DNA from: Kitasatospora sp. MAP5-34
GTDB lineage: Bacteria; Actinomycetota; Actinomycetes; Streptomycetales; Streptomycetaceae
NCBI RefSeq assembly: GCF_029894335.1
Contig: NZ_JARXZC010000041.1
Location: 1-64,000 of the forward strand
Length of the DNA stretch: 64,000 bases
Direction of reading: 5' to 3'
In this document: one piece after another, positions 50,196 to 58,782 of the stretch
How the letters are laid out: each line of letters begins with the position of its first letter
Numbering within the stretch: position 1 is the first letter of the stretch
Notes under the pieces: model-generated
What the model was told of the DNA's origin: nothing
What the model saw: the letters and a program-made list of their open reading frames with translations, nothing else
Database searches by the model: none
Made by a program: the position numbers and the translations under genes

Positions 50196-51908
50196 ATGAC
50201 CCAGAACCTGGCCGCCACCTCCCGGCCCGCCGCCGTTCCCGCCGCCGTTCCCGCCGCGAACGCGTCCGGGTCCAGAGGCTGGTGGCGTGACGCGGTCATC
50301 TACCAGGTGTACCCGCGCAGCTTCGCCGACTCCAACGGCGACGGCATGGGCGACCTGCCCGGCATCCGCAGCCGCCTCCCGTACCTGCGGGACCTCGGCG
50401 TGGACGCCGTCTGGCTCTCCCCGTTCTACGCCTCCCCGCAGGCCGACGCCGGGTACGACGTCGCCGACTACCGCGCGGTGGACCCGATGTTCGGCAACCT
50501 GCTGGACGCCGACGCGCTGATCCGGGACGCCCACGAGCTGGGCCTGCGGATCATCGTCGACCTGGTCCCGAACCACTCCTCCGACCAGCACGAGTGGTTC
50601 CAGCGCGCCCTGCGCGAGGGCCCGGGCTCCGCGCTGCGCGAGCGTTACCACTTCCGCCCCGGCAAGGGAGCGAACGGCGAACTCCCGCCCAACGACTGGG
50701 AGTCCATCTTCGGCGGCCCGGCCTGGACGCGCAGCGCCAACCCGGACGGTACGCCCGGCGACTGGTACCTGCACCTGTTCGCGCCGGAGCAGCCCGACTT
50801 CAACTGGGAGAACCCGGCCGTCGCCGACGAGTTCCGCTCGATCCTGCGGTTCTGGCTGGACATGGGCGTGGACGGCTTCCGGATCGACGTCGCGCACGGC
50901 CTGGTCAAGGCCGAGGGCCTGCCCGACATCGGCGGCGGCGACCAGCTCAAGCTGCTCGGCAACGACGTGATGCCGTTCTTCGACCAGGACGGTGTGCACG
51001 AGATCTACCGCACCTGGCGCAGGATCCTCGACGAGTACCCGGGTGAGCGGATCGGCGTCGCCGAGGCGTGGACCCCGACCGTCCAGCGCACCGCCAACTA
51101 CGTCCGCCCGGACGAGCTGCACCAGGCCTTCAACTTCCAGTACCTGGGCACCGCTTGGGACGCCGCCGCGCTGCGCGAGGTCATCGACGTCTCGCTCGAC
51201 TCGATGCGCCCGGTCGACGCGCCCACCACCTGGGTGCTGTCCAACCACGACGTCACCCGGCACGCCACCCGCTTCGCCAACCCGCCGGGCGGGACCCAGA
51301 TCCGCACCCCCGGCGACCGCGAACTCGGCCTGCGCCGGGCCCGCGCCGCCACCCTGCTGATGCTCGCGCTGCCCGGCTCGGCCTACGTCTACCAGGGCGA
51401 GGAACTCGGCCTCCCGGACGTCACCGACCTGCCCGACGAGGTCCGCCAGGACCCGTCCTTCTTCCGCCAGGCCGGCCAGGACGGCTTCCGCGACGGCTGC
51501 CGCGTCCCGATCCCGTGGTCCGGCACCGAGGCCCCGTACGGCTTCGGCCCGACCGTCGGCGGCCCCAGCTGGCTGCCGCAGCCCGCCGAGTGGGCCTCGC
51601 TCAGCGTGGACGTCCAGACCGGTGACCCGACCTCCACCCTGGAGCTCTACCGCAGCGCGCTGGCCGTCCGCCGCGAGCACCCCGCGCTCGGCGCGGGCAC
51701 GGCCGTGACCTGGCTGGACACCCCGGAGGGCGTGCTCGCCTTCCGCCGCGACTCGGCCGAGGGCTCGTTCGTCTGCACGGTGAACACCGGCGCCGAGCCG
51801 GTCCGGACGACCGCGCCGGGCTCGGTGCTGCTCGCCTCGACCGAGGTCGTGGTGGTGGCGGGGGAGACCGTTCTGCCGGCCGACAGCGCCATTTGGTGGG
51901 CGGTCTGA
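50196..51908 (+). CDS. aglA: Alpha-glucosidase (GH13), maltodextrin-degrading
   Basis: The 570-residue GH13 enzyme has YQVYPRSFADSNGDGMGDL, region I DLVPNHSSD, nucleophile Asp in DGFRIDVAHG, acid/base Glu in GVAEAW and the third Asp in LSNHDVTRHATR. It hydrolyses maltose and short dextrins after uptake; no signal peptide is seen, so it is cytoplasmic. ATG 50196 with AAGGGA eight bases upstream is preferred over ATG 50187. It closes the transporter operon. Confidence 0.92.
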   Translation: MTQNLAATSRPAAVPAAVPAANASGSRGWWRDAVIYQVYPRSFADSNGDGMGDLPGIRSRLPYLRDLGVDAVWLSPFYASPQADAGYDVADYRAVDPMFGNLLDADALIRDAHELGLRIIVDLVPNHSSDQHEWFQRALREGPGSALRERYHFRPGKGANGELPPNDWESIFGGPAWTRSANPDGTPGDWYLHLFAPEQPDFNWENPAVADEFRSILRFWLDMGVDGFRIDVAHGLVKAEGLPDIGGGDQLKLLGNDVMPFFDQDGVHEIYRTWRRILDEYPGERIGVAEAWTPTVQRTANYVRPDELHQAFNFQYLGTAWDAAALREVIDVSLDSMRPVDAPTTWVLSNHDVTRHATRFANPPGGTQIRTPGDRELGLRRARAATLLMLALPGSAYVYQGEELGLPDVTDLPDEVRQDPSFFRQAGQDGFRDGCRVPIPWSGTEAPYGFGPTVGGPSWLPQPAEWASLSVDVQTGDPTSTLELYRSALAVRREHPALGAGTAVTWLDTPEGVLAFRRDSAEGSFVCTVNTGAEPVRTTAPGSVLLASTEVVVVAGETVLPADSAIWWAV

Positions 51909-51933
51909 CATGGGTGCAATAGGCTCTGGGATC

Positions 51934-52953
51934 GTGACTACGGCGCGACTCTCGGACATCGCGGCGCAGGCGGGGGTCAGTGAAGCGACCGTCAGCCGCG
52001 TCCTCAACGGCAAGGCGGGCGTCTCCGCCACCACGCGGCAGACCGTGCTGGCGGCGCTCGACGTGCTCGGCTACGAGCGGCCCACCCGGCTGCGCCAGCG
52101 CAGCGCCGGCCTGATCGGGCTGATCACCCCGGAGTTGAGCAACCCGATCTTCCCCGCGCTGGCCCAGGTGATCGAGCAGGTGCTGAGCCGCCACGGCTAC
52201 ACGCCGGTGCTCTGCACCCAGACGCCGGGCGGCTCCACCGAGGACGAGTTGGTGGAGATGCTGGTGGACCGGGGGGTCGCCGGAATCGTCTTCGTCTCGG
52301 GCCTGCACGCGGACTCCACCGCAGACCACGACCGGTACGCCAAGCTGACGGGCCGTCAGGTCCCGTTCGTGCTGATCAACGGGTATAGCGAGAAGATCGC
52401 CGCGCCGTTCATCTCCCCGGACGACCGTGCGGCGATGTGGATGGCCGTCCAGCACCTGGTCGAGCTGGGCCACGAACGGATCGGCCTGGCCGTCGGCCAG
52501 CGCCGCTACGTCCCGGTGCTGCGCAAGATCGAGGGCTTCACGGCGGCCGTCCAGGCCCTGCTGCACAAGACCCCCGAAGAGGCCGAGGGCCTGGTCCACC
52601 ACACGCTGTTCAGCGTGGAGGGCGGGCACGCGGCCGCCGGCGCGCTGCTGGACAAGGGCTGCACGGCGATCGTCTGCGGCTCCGACATGATGGCGCTCGG
52701 CGCGATCCGGGCGGTCCGCCAGCGCGGGCTGTCCGTCCCGCAGGACATCTCGGTGGTCGGCTTCGACGACTCGCCGCTGATAGCTTTCACCGAACCGCCG
52801 CTGACCACCATCCGCCAGCCCGTCGAGGCGATGGCCACCGCAGCCGTGGACGCCCTCCTCGAGGAGGTCGGCGGCAGCCCGGGCCAGCGCGCGGAGTTCA
52901 TGTTCCAGCCCGAACTGGTCATGCGCGGCTCCACCGGCGCCAACCCGAAGTAG
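51934..52953 (+). CDS. malR: LacI-family regulator MalR
   Basis: The 339-residue repressor starts at GTG 51934 (MTTARLSDIAAQAG), the canonical LacI HTH, with ATVSRVLNGKAGVS as the recognition region. The effector domain begins GLIGLITPELSNPIFPAL. VVGFDDSPLIAFTEPPLTTI is the family C-terminal block (shown in part: VVGFDDSPLIAF). It lies 25 bases after aglA and probably controls the operator at 46539. In S. coelicolor malR lies upstream of malE, so its place at the end of the cluster is different. Confidence 0.92.
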   Translation: MTTARLSDIAAQAGVSEATVSRVLNGKAGVSATTRQTVLAALDVLGYERPTRLRQRSAGLIGLITPELSNPIFPALAQVIEQVLSRHGYTPVLCTQTPGGSTEDELVEMLVDRGVAGIVFVSGLHADSTADHDRYAKLTGRQVPFVLINGYSEKIAAPFISPDDRAAMWMAVQHLVELGHERIGLAVGQRRYVPVLRKIEGFTAAVQALLHKTPEEAEGLVHHTLFSVEGGHAAAGALLDKGCTAIVCGSDMMALGAIRAVRQRGLSVPQDISVVGFDDSPLIAFTEPPLTTIRQPVEAMATAAVDALLEEVGGSPGQRAEFMFQPELVMRGSTGANPK

Positions 52954-52965
52954 TCCCGGTACGGC

Positions 52966-52998
52966 ACGATCCCGCAGAGCTTCGCTCTGCGGGATCGT
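52966..52998 (+). terminator. Terminator after malR
   Basis: ACGATCCCGCAGAGC and its exact complement pair over 15 bases around TTC, 13 bases after the malR stop. Confidence 0.9.
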
Positions 52999-53024
52999 CG
53001 TGCTGTGGTGGGTCCGGACCTGGC

Positions 53025-53060
53025 GCTGCCCCCGGAGACGACCAGTTCTCCGGGGGCAGC
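53025..53060 (-). terminator. Terminator of the wall-hydrolase gene
   Basis: GCTGCCCCCGGAGA (53025-53038) and TCTCCGGGGGCAGC (53047-53060) pair over 14 bases around an eight-base loop, 27 bases after the minus-strand stop at 53087. Confidence 0.9.
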
Positions 53061-53086
53061 GGGTACAGCAGGTACGGCTACGCGTG

Positions 53087-54274
53087 TCAGACGCGACCGG
53101 CGAAGTCCGGGGCCCAGTTGCTGATGGACTCCATCTTCACACCGGCGCTCGGGTTGGCGGCCTCGACGTACTGGCCACCGCCGACGTACATGGCGACGTG
53201 GTAGACGCCGGAGTTGCTGCCGTTGTTGGACCAGAACAGCAGGTCGCCCGGCTGCAGGCTGTCCAGCGAGACGCGGGTGGTGGCGTCGGCCTGGTCGGCG
53301 GCCACGCGGGGGAGCGTGATGCCGGCCTGGCGGTAGGCGGCCTGGGTCAGGCCGGAGCAGTCCCAACCACCGTCGCTGGTGCCACCGTAGACGTACGCCT
53401 GGCCGAGCTTGGACTCGGCGAAGGCGACCGCGGCGGCCTTGCTGCCGGTCGCGGCCGGGGCCTGGGCGGCGGCGGGGGCAGCGGTGATGGTGCTGCTGTG
53501 GTGGGCCGAGGTGGTCCGGGTGGTGGCCTGCGGCGCGCTCTGCTGCGGGGCGGCGGGGGCGGCCGGGGCCTCCTGGGCCGGCGCGGCGACGGCGACGTTG
53601 CCGCCGAGGCTGAGCTGCTGGCCCGGGTAGATGACGTCCGGGTCGCTGCCCAGCTGCGCCTTGTTGAGGTCGTACAGCTTCTGCCAGCCGCCCTGGACGC
53701 TGTTCTTCTGGGCGATGGAGGAGAGCCAGTCACCGGCGACCACGGTGTACGACTTGTCGGTGGCGGGAGCGGCGGCCGGGGCGGCGGGAGCGGCCTCCGG
53801 TGCCACCGAGGCGGCGGCCTTCGGGGCGGCGTGGCGGGTGACCGGCGCGGGGGCGGCGGCCTGCGGGGCCGGGGTGTTGGAGCCGCTGGTGTCGACCTGG
53901 GCGGCGGCGCCGCCCTTGGTCAGACCGGCCTGGATGGAGCAGACCGGCCAGGCGCCGGGGCCCTGGTCGGCGAGCACCTTCTCGGCGACGGCGATCTGCT
54001 GGCCCTTGGTGGCCAGGTTGGCCTGGGCGGCGTACTGGGTGCCACCGTAGGCGGCCCAGGTGCTGGAGGTGAACTGCAGGCCGCCGTAGAAGCCGTTACC
54101 GGTGTTGATGCTCCAGTTGCCGGTGCTCTCGCACTGGGCGACCTTGTCCCAGGTGGAGACCGGGGCGGCCGAGGCGACACCGGCGGTGATGCACGGGATC
54201 GAGAGACCGAGGCCGACGACGCCGGTGGCGGCGATCAGACGACGGGTGCGCTTGGTGGCATTGATGGGCAGCAT
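53087..54274 (-). CDS. Secreted Rpf-LysM-NlpC/P60 peptidoglycan hydrolase
   Basis: The 395-residue protein has a signal peptide ending ASA at about residue 36. An Rpf (resuscitation-promoting factor) domain follows at ~37-112, with the catalytic Glu in QCESTGNWS. A LysM domain is at ~178-225 (YTVVAGDWLSSIAQ ... YPGQQLSL). An NlpC/P60 peptidase domain occupies ~285-395, with Cys in WDCSGLTQ and His in YHVAMYVG. The linkers are Ala/Pro-rich. It would cut both the glycan strand and the stem peptide during growth or germination. A long leader with a c-di-AMP riboswitch and a promoter lie upstream. Start ATG 54274. Confidence 0.93.
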   Translation of the reverse strand: MLPINATKRTRRLIAATGVVGLGLSIPCITAGVASAAPVSTWDKVAQCESTGNWSINTGNGFYGGLQFTSSTWAAYGGTQYAAQANLATKGQQIAVAEKVLADQGPGAWPVCSIQAGLTKGGAAAQVDTSGSNTPAPQAAAPAPVTRHAAPKAAASVAPEAAPAAPAAAPATDKSYTVVAGDWLSSIAQKNSVQGGWQKLYDLNKAQLGSDPDVIYPGQQLSLGGNVAVAAPAQEAPAAPAAPQQSAPQATTRTTSAHHSSTITAAPAAAQAPAATGSKAAAVAFAESKLGQAYVYGGTSDGGWDCSGLTQAAYRQAGITLPRVAADQADATTRVSLDSLQPGDLLFWSNNGSNSGVYHVAMYVGGGQYVEAANPSAGVKMESISNWAPDFAGRV

Positions 54275-54291
54275 GAAAAAGCGTTCCTCTC

Positions 54292-54475
54292 CCACGCCTG
54301 CGAGGTGAGCTGTCGGATTCGGGCTGGAGTTGCCCGGCCGTGCTGAGCACGGCTTCACCCCAAGCCGACCAGCGGTCCGAGGACCGCTGACCGGCGACTT
54401 ACCTGGTTCCCCCGCCCCTGCCATGGTGCGTTTCTGCGATGCCAGCTCGTCCGGCGGCAGGACTCGGCGTTCCGG
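54292..54475 (-). promoter_or_regulatory. c-di-AMP (ydaO/yuaA-type) riboswitch
   Basis: On the minus strand the leader contains the conserved blocks AACGCCGAGTC, GGGGGAACCAGGT, CTTGGGGTGAA and the closing CAGCTCACCTCGCAGGCG in that order, which match the ydaO motif. Streptomyces rpfA and related wall-hydrolase genes are known to be controlled by such leaders, where c-di-AMP turns expression off. A complete fold was not computed. Confidence 0.85.
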
Positions 54476-54510
54476 ATGAGCTGGGTCCGTGTGACCACGA
54501 ACGGGAGCAC

Positions 54511-54538
54511 GTTAGACAGACTTAAGTTGAAACTGCAA
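54511..54538 (-). promoter_or_regulatory. Promoter of the riboswitch-controlled hydrolase gene
   Basis: On the minus strand TTGCAG and TCTAAC are separated by 16 bases. Transcription would start at about 54504 and give a leader of ~230 bases that contains the riboswitch. Confidence 0.5.
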
Positions 54539-54842
54539 ACACCTGTGATGGCGCTCACAGATCATTTTCTGGTCTTCCATGATCGAAATATGTCGGCCGA
54601 CCCGATCGAATTCGGTCATTTTCGAGCATTGCCCGTTCCGTGGGCCGGAGCTGTCCATGCCTCAGATTCCGACGCCCGATTGGTGGTCTCAAGTTAGTAG
54701 ATCGTCTACGAAGCATTCGACGATGCCGGCCCGGCCGAGGCCAGGGTCGAAAGACCCGGGCCGACCGGGTCGAAGGAGAGTGCCTGCGGGTGCGGGAAGA
54801 CCCCGGGAGAGCGGCGTGAGGGAATGGGCCCGGGAAACGCGA

Positions 54843-54867
54843 GAGGGGCCCCGCAGCGGGGCCCCTC
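54843..54867 (-). terminator. Terminator of the CbiX-like gene
   Basis: GAGGGGCCCCGC and GCGGGGCCCCTC pair perfectly around a single A, 59 bases past the minus-strand stop at 54926. The stretch from 54539 to 54842 has no visible gene. Confidence 0.8.
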
Positions 54868-54925
54868 GTCGTGCCGTCCAAGCAGTACGGATGTCGTACA
54901 AGCGGTACGGAGCAGTGCTGGCAGG

Positions 54926-55813
54926 TCAGCCGACCGGCCGCTCCTCGGCCTCGACCGGGGACTCGCCGGGCGCGGGGAGGTTCAGCGCGGCGAGGTAGGT
55001 CGAGGCGATCAGCTGGCCGACGGCCTGGTAGGTGCCGATCGGCGCGGCGCTGGGGCAGCCGGTCTCCTCGGCGGCCTGGGCGAGCAGCTCCGGGTCGGCC
55101 TCGGGGCCGATCACCAGCGGGGCCAGCGCGGGGCGTACCGAGCCGGTGGCCCGGAGGTGGTCGACGGCGGCCGCGACCGAGCCGGGGACGTCCATGGCGG
55201 CGGCCACGACCGGCACCGCGAGGCGGGCGGCCAGCAGCACGCCGGTGATCCCGGCCGCCGAGGCGGCCTCCTCGCCGCCGACCGTGGTCAGTACCACGCC
55301 GTCGGCAGCCGTCGTGATCGCGAACAGCCTGGCGCGGTCGGCGCGGGCCAGCCCGGCCTCGGAGAGCCGGACGTGCACCGCCTCCGCGAGCAGCGGGTGC
55401 GGGCCGAGCACGTCGGTGACGGTCGTGCCGGCCTCGGCGGCGAGCTGCTGCAGCTCCGTCAGGAAGCCGTGCGGACCGGCCAGCAGCGGCACCAGGACGG
55501 GCAGTGGCTGCCCGGCCTCGGCCGCCTGGGCCAGCAGGGCGGCCACGGTGGGCGCGCTGGGGTCGTACTCGGTGCCGGGGGCCGCCAGGTACGCGGCGGT
55601 GGCCTCGATGCCCGGCTGCTCGCCGCGAACGACGGAGAGCAGTTCATCGACAACGGGTCGCGCCTCGGGCCCGGCGGTGGCCGGGACGGCCAGCACCAGG
55701 GCCGGGGCCCCGGTCGGGACCTCGGGGCGCTCGGGGCGGCGGTGGCGCCCCCGCGCACGGGAGCCTGGGGTTCGGACGGGCAGTGGCGCGCCCGGGATGG
55801 CTGCGGTGCTCAT
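54926..55813 (-). CDS. CbiX/sirohydrochlorin-chelatase-like protein
   Basis: The 295-residue protein shows two related halves of the CbiX fold: PALVLAVPATAGPEARPVVDELL near residue 35 (quoted in part), GTEYDPSAPTVAALLAQAAE, PVLVPLLAGPHGFLTEL, then a second half with VVLTTVGGEEAASA and RPALAPLVIGPEADPELL. Active-site His of true chelatases are partly lacking: PLLAGPHGF keeps one. It may be a degenerate chelatase of unknown role. ATG 55813 (MSTAAIPG) is preferred over 55906. Confidence 0.65.
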   Translation of the reverse strand: MSTAAIPGAPLPVRTPGSRARGRHRRPERPEVPTGAPALVLAVPATAGPEARPVVDELLSVVRGEQPGIEATAAYLAAPGTEYDPSAPTVAALLAQAAEAGQPLPVLVPLLAGPHGFLTELQQLAAEAGTTVTDVLGPHPLLAEAVHVRLSEAGLARADRARLFAITTAADGVVLTTVGGEEAASAAGITGVLLAARLAVPVVAAAMDVPGSVAAAVDHLRATGSVRPALAPLVIGPEADPELLAQAAEETGCPSAAPIGTYQAVGQLIASTYLAALNLPAPGESPVEAEERPVG

Positions 55814-56274
55814 GGCGGAGATCGTAGGACATTCTGCGGCCCGGCCTGCAGTCGGATCCCGTTCCGGCGCGATCTGTTCTTTGAAAATAGGGACATTTGC
55901 CACCAAAACTCACCCTTGACCTGCTGACACTCCGTCTCGTCGGTGTTCCGCCGGGGCCCTGCCGGTGCGCCGCCGACTCCGGCGTGACGCGGCGTGACGT
56001 GCCTCACAGTCACCTCGGCAGGTGACGGACCGTGAGCCGGGTCCTGTCGGCCTCAAGATCAACGCGCCGCCGCGCTGTCTATACAGGGCGTCATCGAAGT
56101 ACTTGTGATTCGACCTGGTATGTCCGCTTACGGGGCGTCAACTGTGCTGGCTGGTAAGGGGATATCGGTGCGTGACAGTGGCTTATGCACGCGCAACTTC
56201 CCGTGCTGATGCACGTGCACTGGAGTTATCATCACGTCAAGTGAGGCGAACGCCAGGCAGGTCGGGAGATTTCA
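55814..56274. other. 461-base gap upstream of the DUF397 gene
   Basis: No gene is seen. The right end holds the TGCACGTGCA-type operators and promoter described next. The left end contains a less GC-rich stretch (TTTGAAAATAGGGACATTT) at about 55879 that may hold the minus-strand promoter of the CbiX-like gene. Confidence 0.5.
56186..56232 (+). promoter_or_regulatory. Promoter of the DUF397 gene with TGCACGTGCA operator
   Basis: TGCACGCGCA (56186-56195) and the perfect palindrome TGCACGTGCA (56210-56219) lie just before TATCAT (56227-56232), a good -10. A weak -35 (TGCTGA) at 56204 would place the palindrome in the spacer, the typical spot for a repressor. Copies occur near the XRE gene. Confidence 0.6.
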
Positions 56275-56511
56275 ATGCAGAACACGTACAACGGCATGGC
56301 GGCTGCGGACCTCGAAGGTGTGGTCTGGCAGAAGAGCCGGCACAGCAACTCGCAGGGCAACTGTGTGGAGTTCGCCGCGCTGCCGGGGGGTGATGTGGCC
56401 ATGCGCAACTCCCGCTTCCCGGCGGGGCCCGCATTGATCTACACCAGGGCCGAGATAGCGGCGTTGCTGCTCGGCGCGAAGGACGGGGAGTTCGACCACC
56501 TGGCGGTCTGA
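56275..56511 (+). CDS. DUF397-domain protein
   Basis: The 78-residue protein has the DUF397 pattern VVWQKSRHSNSQGNCVEFAAL, then VAMRNSRFPAGPAL and a C-terminal segment for the XRE partner (quoted: WQKSRHSNSQGNCVEFAAL). In streptomycetes DUF397 proteins pair with XRE/DUF5753 regulators in sets that affect development and antibiotics (WhiJ and AbaA loci). The XRE and ATPase genes lie 1.3 kb away and share the same palindromic sites. Confidence 0.92.
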   Translation: MQNTYNGMAAADLEGVVWQKSRHSNSQGNCVEFAALPGGDVAMRNSRFPAGPALIYTRAEIAALLLGAKDGEFDHLAV

Positions 56512-56537
56512 GCCGCTGTTTTCTCCCCTGGTACGGA

Positions 56538-56572
56538 AAGGCCGTCGTGGCTCACGTCACCGCGACGGCCTT
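56538..56572 (+). terminator. Terminator after the DUF397 gene
   Basis: AAGGCCGTCG (56538-56547) pairs with CGACGGCCTT (56563-56572), followed by a CTTGTTCT tract, 26 bases after the stop. Confidence 0.8.
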
Positions 56573-56879
56573 CGTCTTGTTCTCCCCACTTGCTTCCCCC
56601 CATTTGTTTCCCGACCTGTTCACCCGGCCCGGGCCCCTCGCCCCGGCCCCCTCGCCATGACTCCCTCGCCATGGCCCGGTGTGGGCCCGGTCTTCGGGCC
56701 CCCGATACCCTCGGTGGGGCTGGTCTCCCGGTACGTGTGTGCGTGCATCAAACGGCTCAGGCCCCGTACGACGCGCGTCCGGGGCCAGGCTGAGCAGAAG
56801 TCAGACCGGCTGAGAGTCAGGCCCACTGAGAGTCAGGTTGACCGAGGGTCGGGCTGGGCGGAAGTCGGGCCGGCCAGGA
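56573..56879. other. 307-base gap without gene
   Basis: The stretch includes CTCGCCATG twice at about 56638-56672 and a loosely repeated AGAGTCAGGC near 56800-56830. No family signature or reliable ribosome site was seen. Confidence 0.5.
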
Positions 56880-57422
56880 TCAGGCCGAGCGGCGGTGCCG
56901 CCCGGCGGGTTCGCCGGACTCGGCCTCGAAGAGGGCCCAGACGACCTTGCCGGCGCCCGCCAGCGGGTGCCAGCCCCAGGAGCGGCTGAAGGAGTCGACC
57001 AGGTGCAGCCCCCGGCCGGACTCGGCGACGAAGTCGGCCTCGCGAGCCACCGGCCCGCTGCTGCTCGGGTCGCTCACCGCACAGACCACCTGCGGCGCGC
57101 GGTGCACCAGGCTTATTCGAATCGGCAGGGTGTGGCCGGTGAGCTGCTGGCGTTGCTCGGCCTGCCGGGGGCCGGGCTGCACGGGGAAGTGGCTGGGCTC
57201 GATCGCGGCCTGGTTCTCCCGGCCGGGGTCGAGGGCATGGCGAAGTGCGTTGGTCACCAGTTCGGAGGCCACCAGCGCGACATCGTCGAAGAGTGCGCCG
57301 AGCCCCCAGTCCTGGAGCGTCGATCTGGCGAACTCCCTTGCTGTTCGCACAGCTTCGAGCCGAGGTGCGAGAGTACAGGTGACCACGTGGGGGTCGACCG
57401 CGAGAGCCGTACCTGTGCTCAT
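56880..57422 (-). CDS. ATP-binding protein, HATPase_c (anti-sigma-type)
   Basis: The 180-residue GHKL ATPase has N-box VALVASELVTNALRHA and G-box ESGRGLHLVDSFSRSWGW. GGAGG precedes ATG 57422. Genes of this type accompany DUF397 and XRE genes in actinobacterial regulatory sets, as here. It is divergent from the XRE gene over a 419-base gap with TGCACGTGCA sites. A small insert (residues ~70-95) is Gln/Pro-rich. Confidence 0.88.
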   Translation of the reverse strand: MSTGTALAVDPHVVTCTLAPRLEAVRTAREFARSTLQDWGLGALFDDVALVASELVTNALRHALDPGRENQAAIEPSHFPVQPGPRQAEQRQQLTGHTLPIRISLVHRAPQVVCAVSDPSSSGPVAREADFVAESGRGLHLVDSFSRSWGWHPLAGAGKVVWALFEAESGEPAGRHRRSA

Positions 57423-57841
57423 GAAGAGCTCCTCCCATAAGGGGGCCGACACGGCTGGACCCGCCGGGGTCATGCCGGTCACCTCCGACTCGCTCGGCCG
57501 CGCGGCCGCCTCCTCGACACCGCCGCGTACGCACACGGGTGCCCAGCCACGCGGGGGCGCGACCGGGTGAGGTGTGCGGTATCGCGCGTGGGGTCGACGC
57601 GGAGCCCGCGGGATTGCCAGGGATGTGCAGGTGCACGTGCACCATGGTCCTCTGCGCCCACGGCAGATGCAAGAGTCGATTCACGTGCAGTCGCACTATT
57701 GGCATATGCAAGCGCCGAATGCACGTGCATCATGGGGGATCTGATGCAGAACTGGTAGATCGTTCTGTCAGTACCGGCACCCTGAGCGCTCAACTGATGG
57801 CAGACTGTGCCCTGTTTGCCCGAGGCGGAGGTTTGGACGGC
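57423..57841. promoter_or_regulatory. Divergent control region with TGCACGTGCA palindromes
   Basis: No gene is visible between the ATPase and XRE genes. Perfect TGCACGTGCA occurs at 57632-57641, exactly midway between the two start codons, and at 57720-57729. Near-matches are TGCAGGTGCA at 57626 (overlapping the first) and TTCACGTGCA at 57680. A GCATATGC lies at 57702. The same palindrome is in the DUF397 promoter. Confidence 0.65.
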
Positions 57842-58708
57842 ATGACCACAGTTCAGCCGAGCGGTGGCTCGATGGTGCGCCGGATCCTCCTCGGCTCCCA
57901 GTTGCGCAGGCTCAGGGAAGGCCGCGGGATCACCCGCGAGGACGCGGGTTACGCGATCCGTGCCTCCGAGTCCAAGATCAGCAGGATGGAGCTCGGCCGG
58001 GTCAGCTTCAAGGAGCGCGACGTCGCCGACCTGCTCAGCCTCTACGGCGTGACCGACACCGGCGAGCGCGAGGCCCTGCTCGGCCTGGTCCGCGAGGCCA
58101 ACAAGTCCGGCTGGTGGCACAGTTTCAACGACGTTCTGCCGAACTGGTTCCAGACCTACGTCGGCCTGGAGGAGGCTGCGGCGCTGATCCGCACCTACGA
58201 GGTGCAGTTCATCCCCGGCCTGCTCCAGTCCGAGGAGTACGCCCGCGCGATCTTCGCCCAGACCCGCCCGGTGATCAGCGAGGAGGAGCTGGAACGCCGA
58301 CTCGGTCTCCGGATGCGCCGCCAGAAGCTGCTGACCGAGGGTCAGAGCCCCCGTCTGTGGGCGGTCATCGACGAGGCCGCGCTGCGTCGGCCGGTCGGCG
58401 GCCCCGAGGTGATGCGCGCCCAGGTCCAGTACCTGATCGACGTCGCCGAGCAGACCAACGTGGTGATCCAGGTCATGCCGTTCCGCTTCGGCATGCACGC
58501 GGGGGAGAGCGGGGCGTTCAGCATCCTGCGCTTCCCGGAGCAGGACCTCGCGGACGTGGTCTACCTGGAGCAGCTCACCAGCGCGCTCTACCTGGACAAG
58601 CGGGACGACGTGGACGCCTACGTGCAGGTCATGGAGCGGCTCTGCGTCGACAGCCTCACCCCGGACCGGACGATAGACCTGCTCACCGCCATCCTCGCTG
58701 AGCGCTGA
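57842..58708 (+). CDS. XRE-family regulator with DUF5753 domain
   Basis: The 288-residue protein has an HTH (LGSQLRRLREGRGITREDAG, AIRASESKISRMELGRVSFK) and a C-terminal DUF5753 domain (RTYEVQFIPGLLQSEEYARA, VIDEAALRRPVGG, VIQVMPFRFGMHAG). It is the WhiJ/BldB-partner class that binds small DUF397 proteins. ATG 57842 lies ten bases after GGAGG. The multiple palindromes upstream make autoregulation likely. The DUF397 and ATPase genes complete the set. Confidence 0.92.
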   Translation: MTTVQPSGGSMVRRILLGSQLRRLREGRGITREDAGYAIRASESKISRMELGRVSFKERDVADLLSLYGVTDTGEREALLGLVREANKSGWWHSFNDVLPNWFQTYVGLEEAAALIRTYEVQFIPGLLQSEEYARAIFAQTRPVISEEELERRLGLRMRRQKLLTEGQSPRLWAVIDEAALRRPVGGPEVMRAQVQYLIDVAEQTNVVIQVMPFRFGMHAGESGAFSILRFPEQDLADVVYLEQLTSALYLDKRDDVDAYVQVMERLCVDSLTPDRTIDLLTAILAER

Positions 58709-58782
58709 CGCGACGTCCGGCGCTGGGGGTTGGGCGTCGGGCGCTGGGCTTGGGCCTCGGCGGCTCCCCGCGAGGCGCTCGG

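Noticed and set aside
54281..54424. Upstream extension of the wall-hydrolase gene to 54424
   Set aside because: The added residues come from the riboswitch leader, and the signal peptide begins at ATG 54274.
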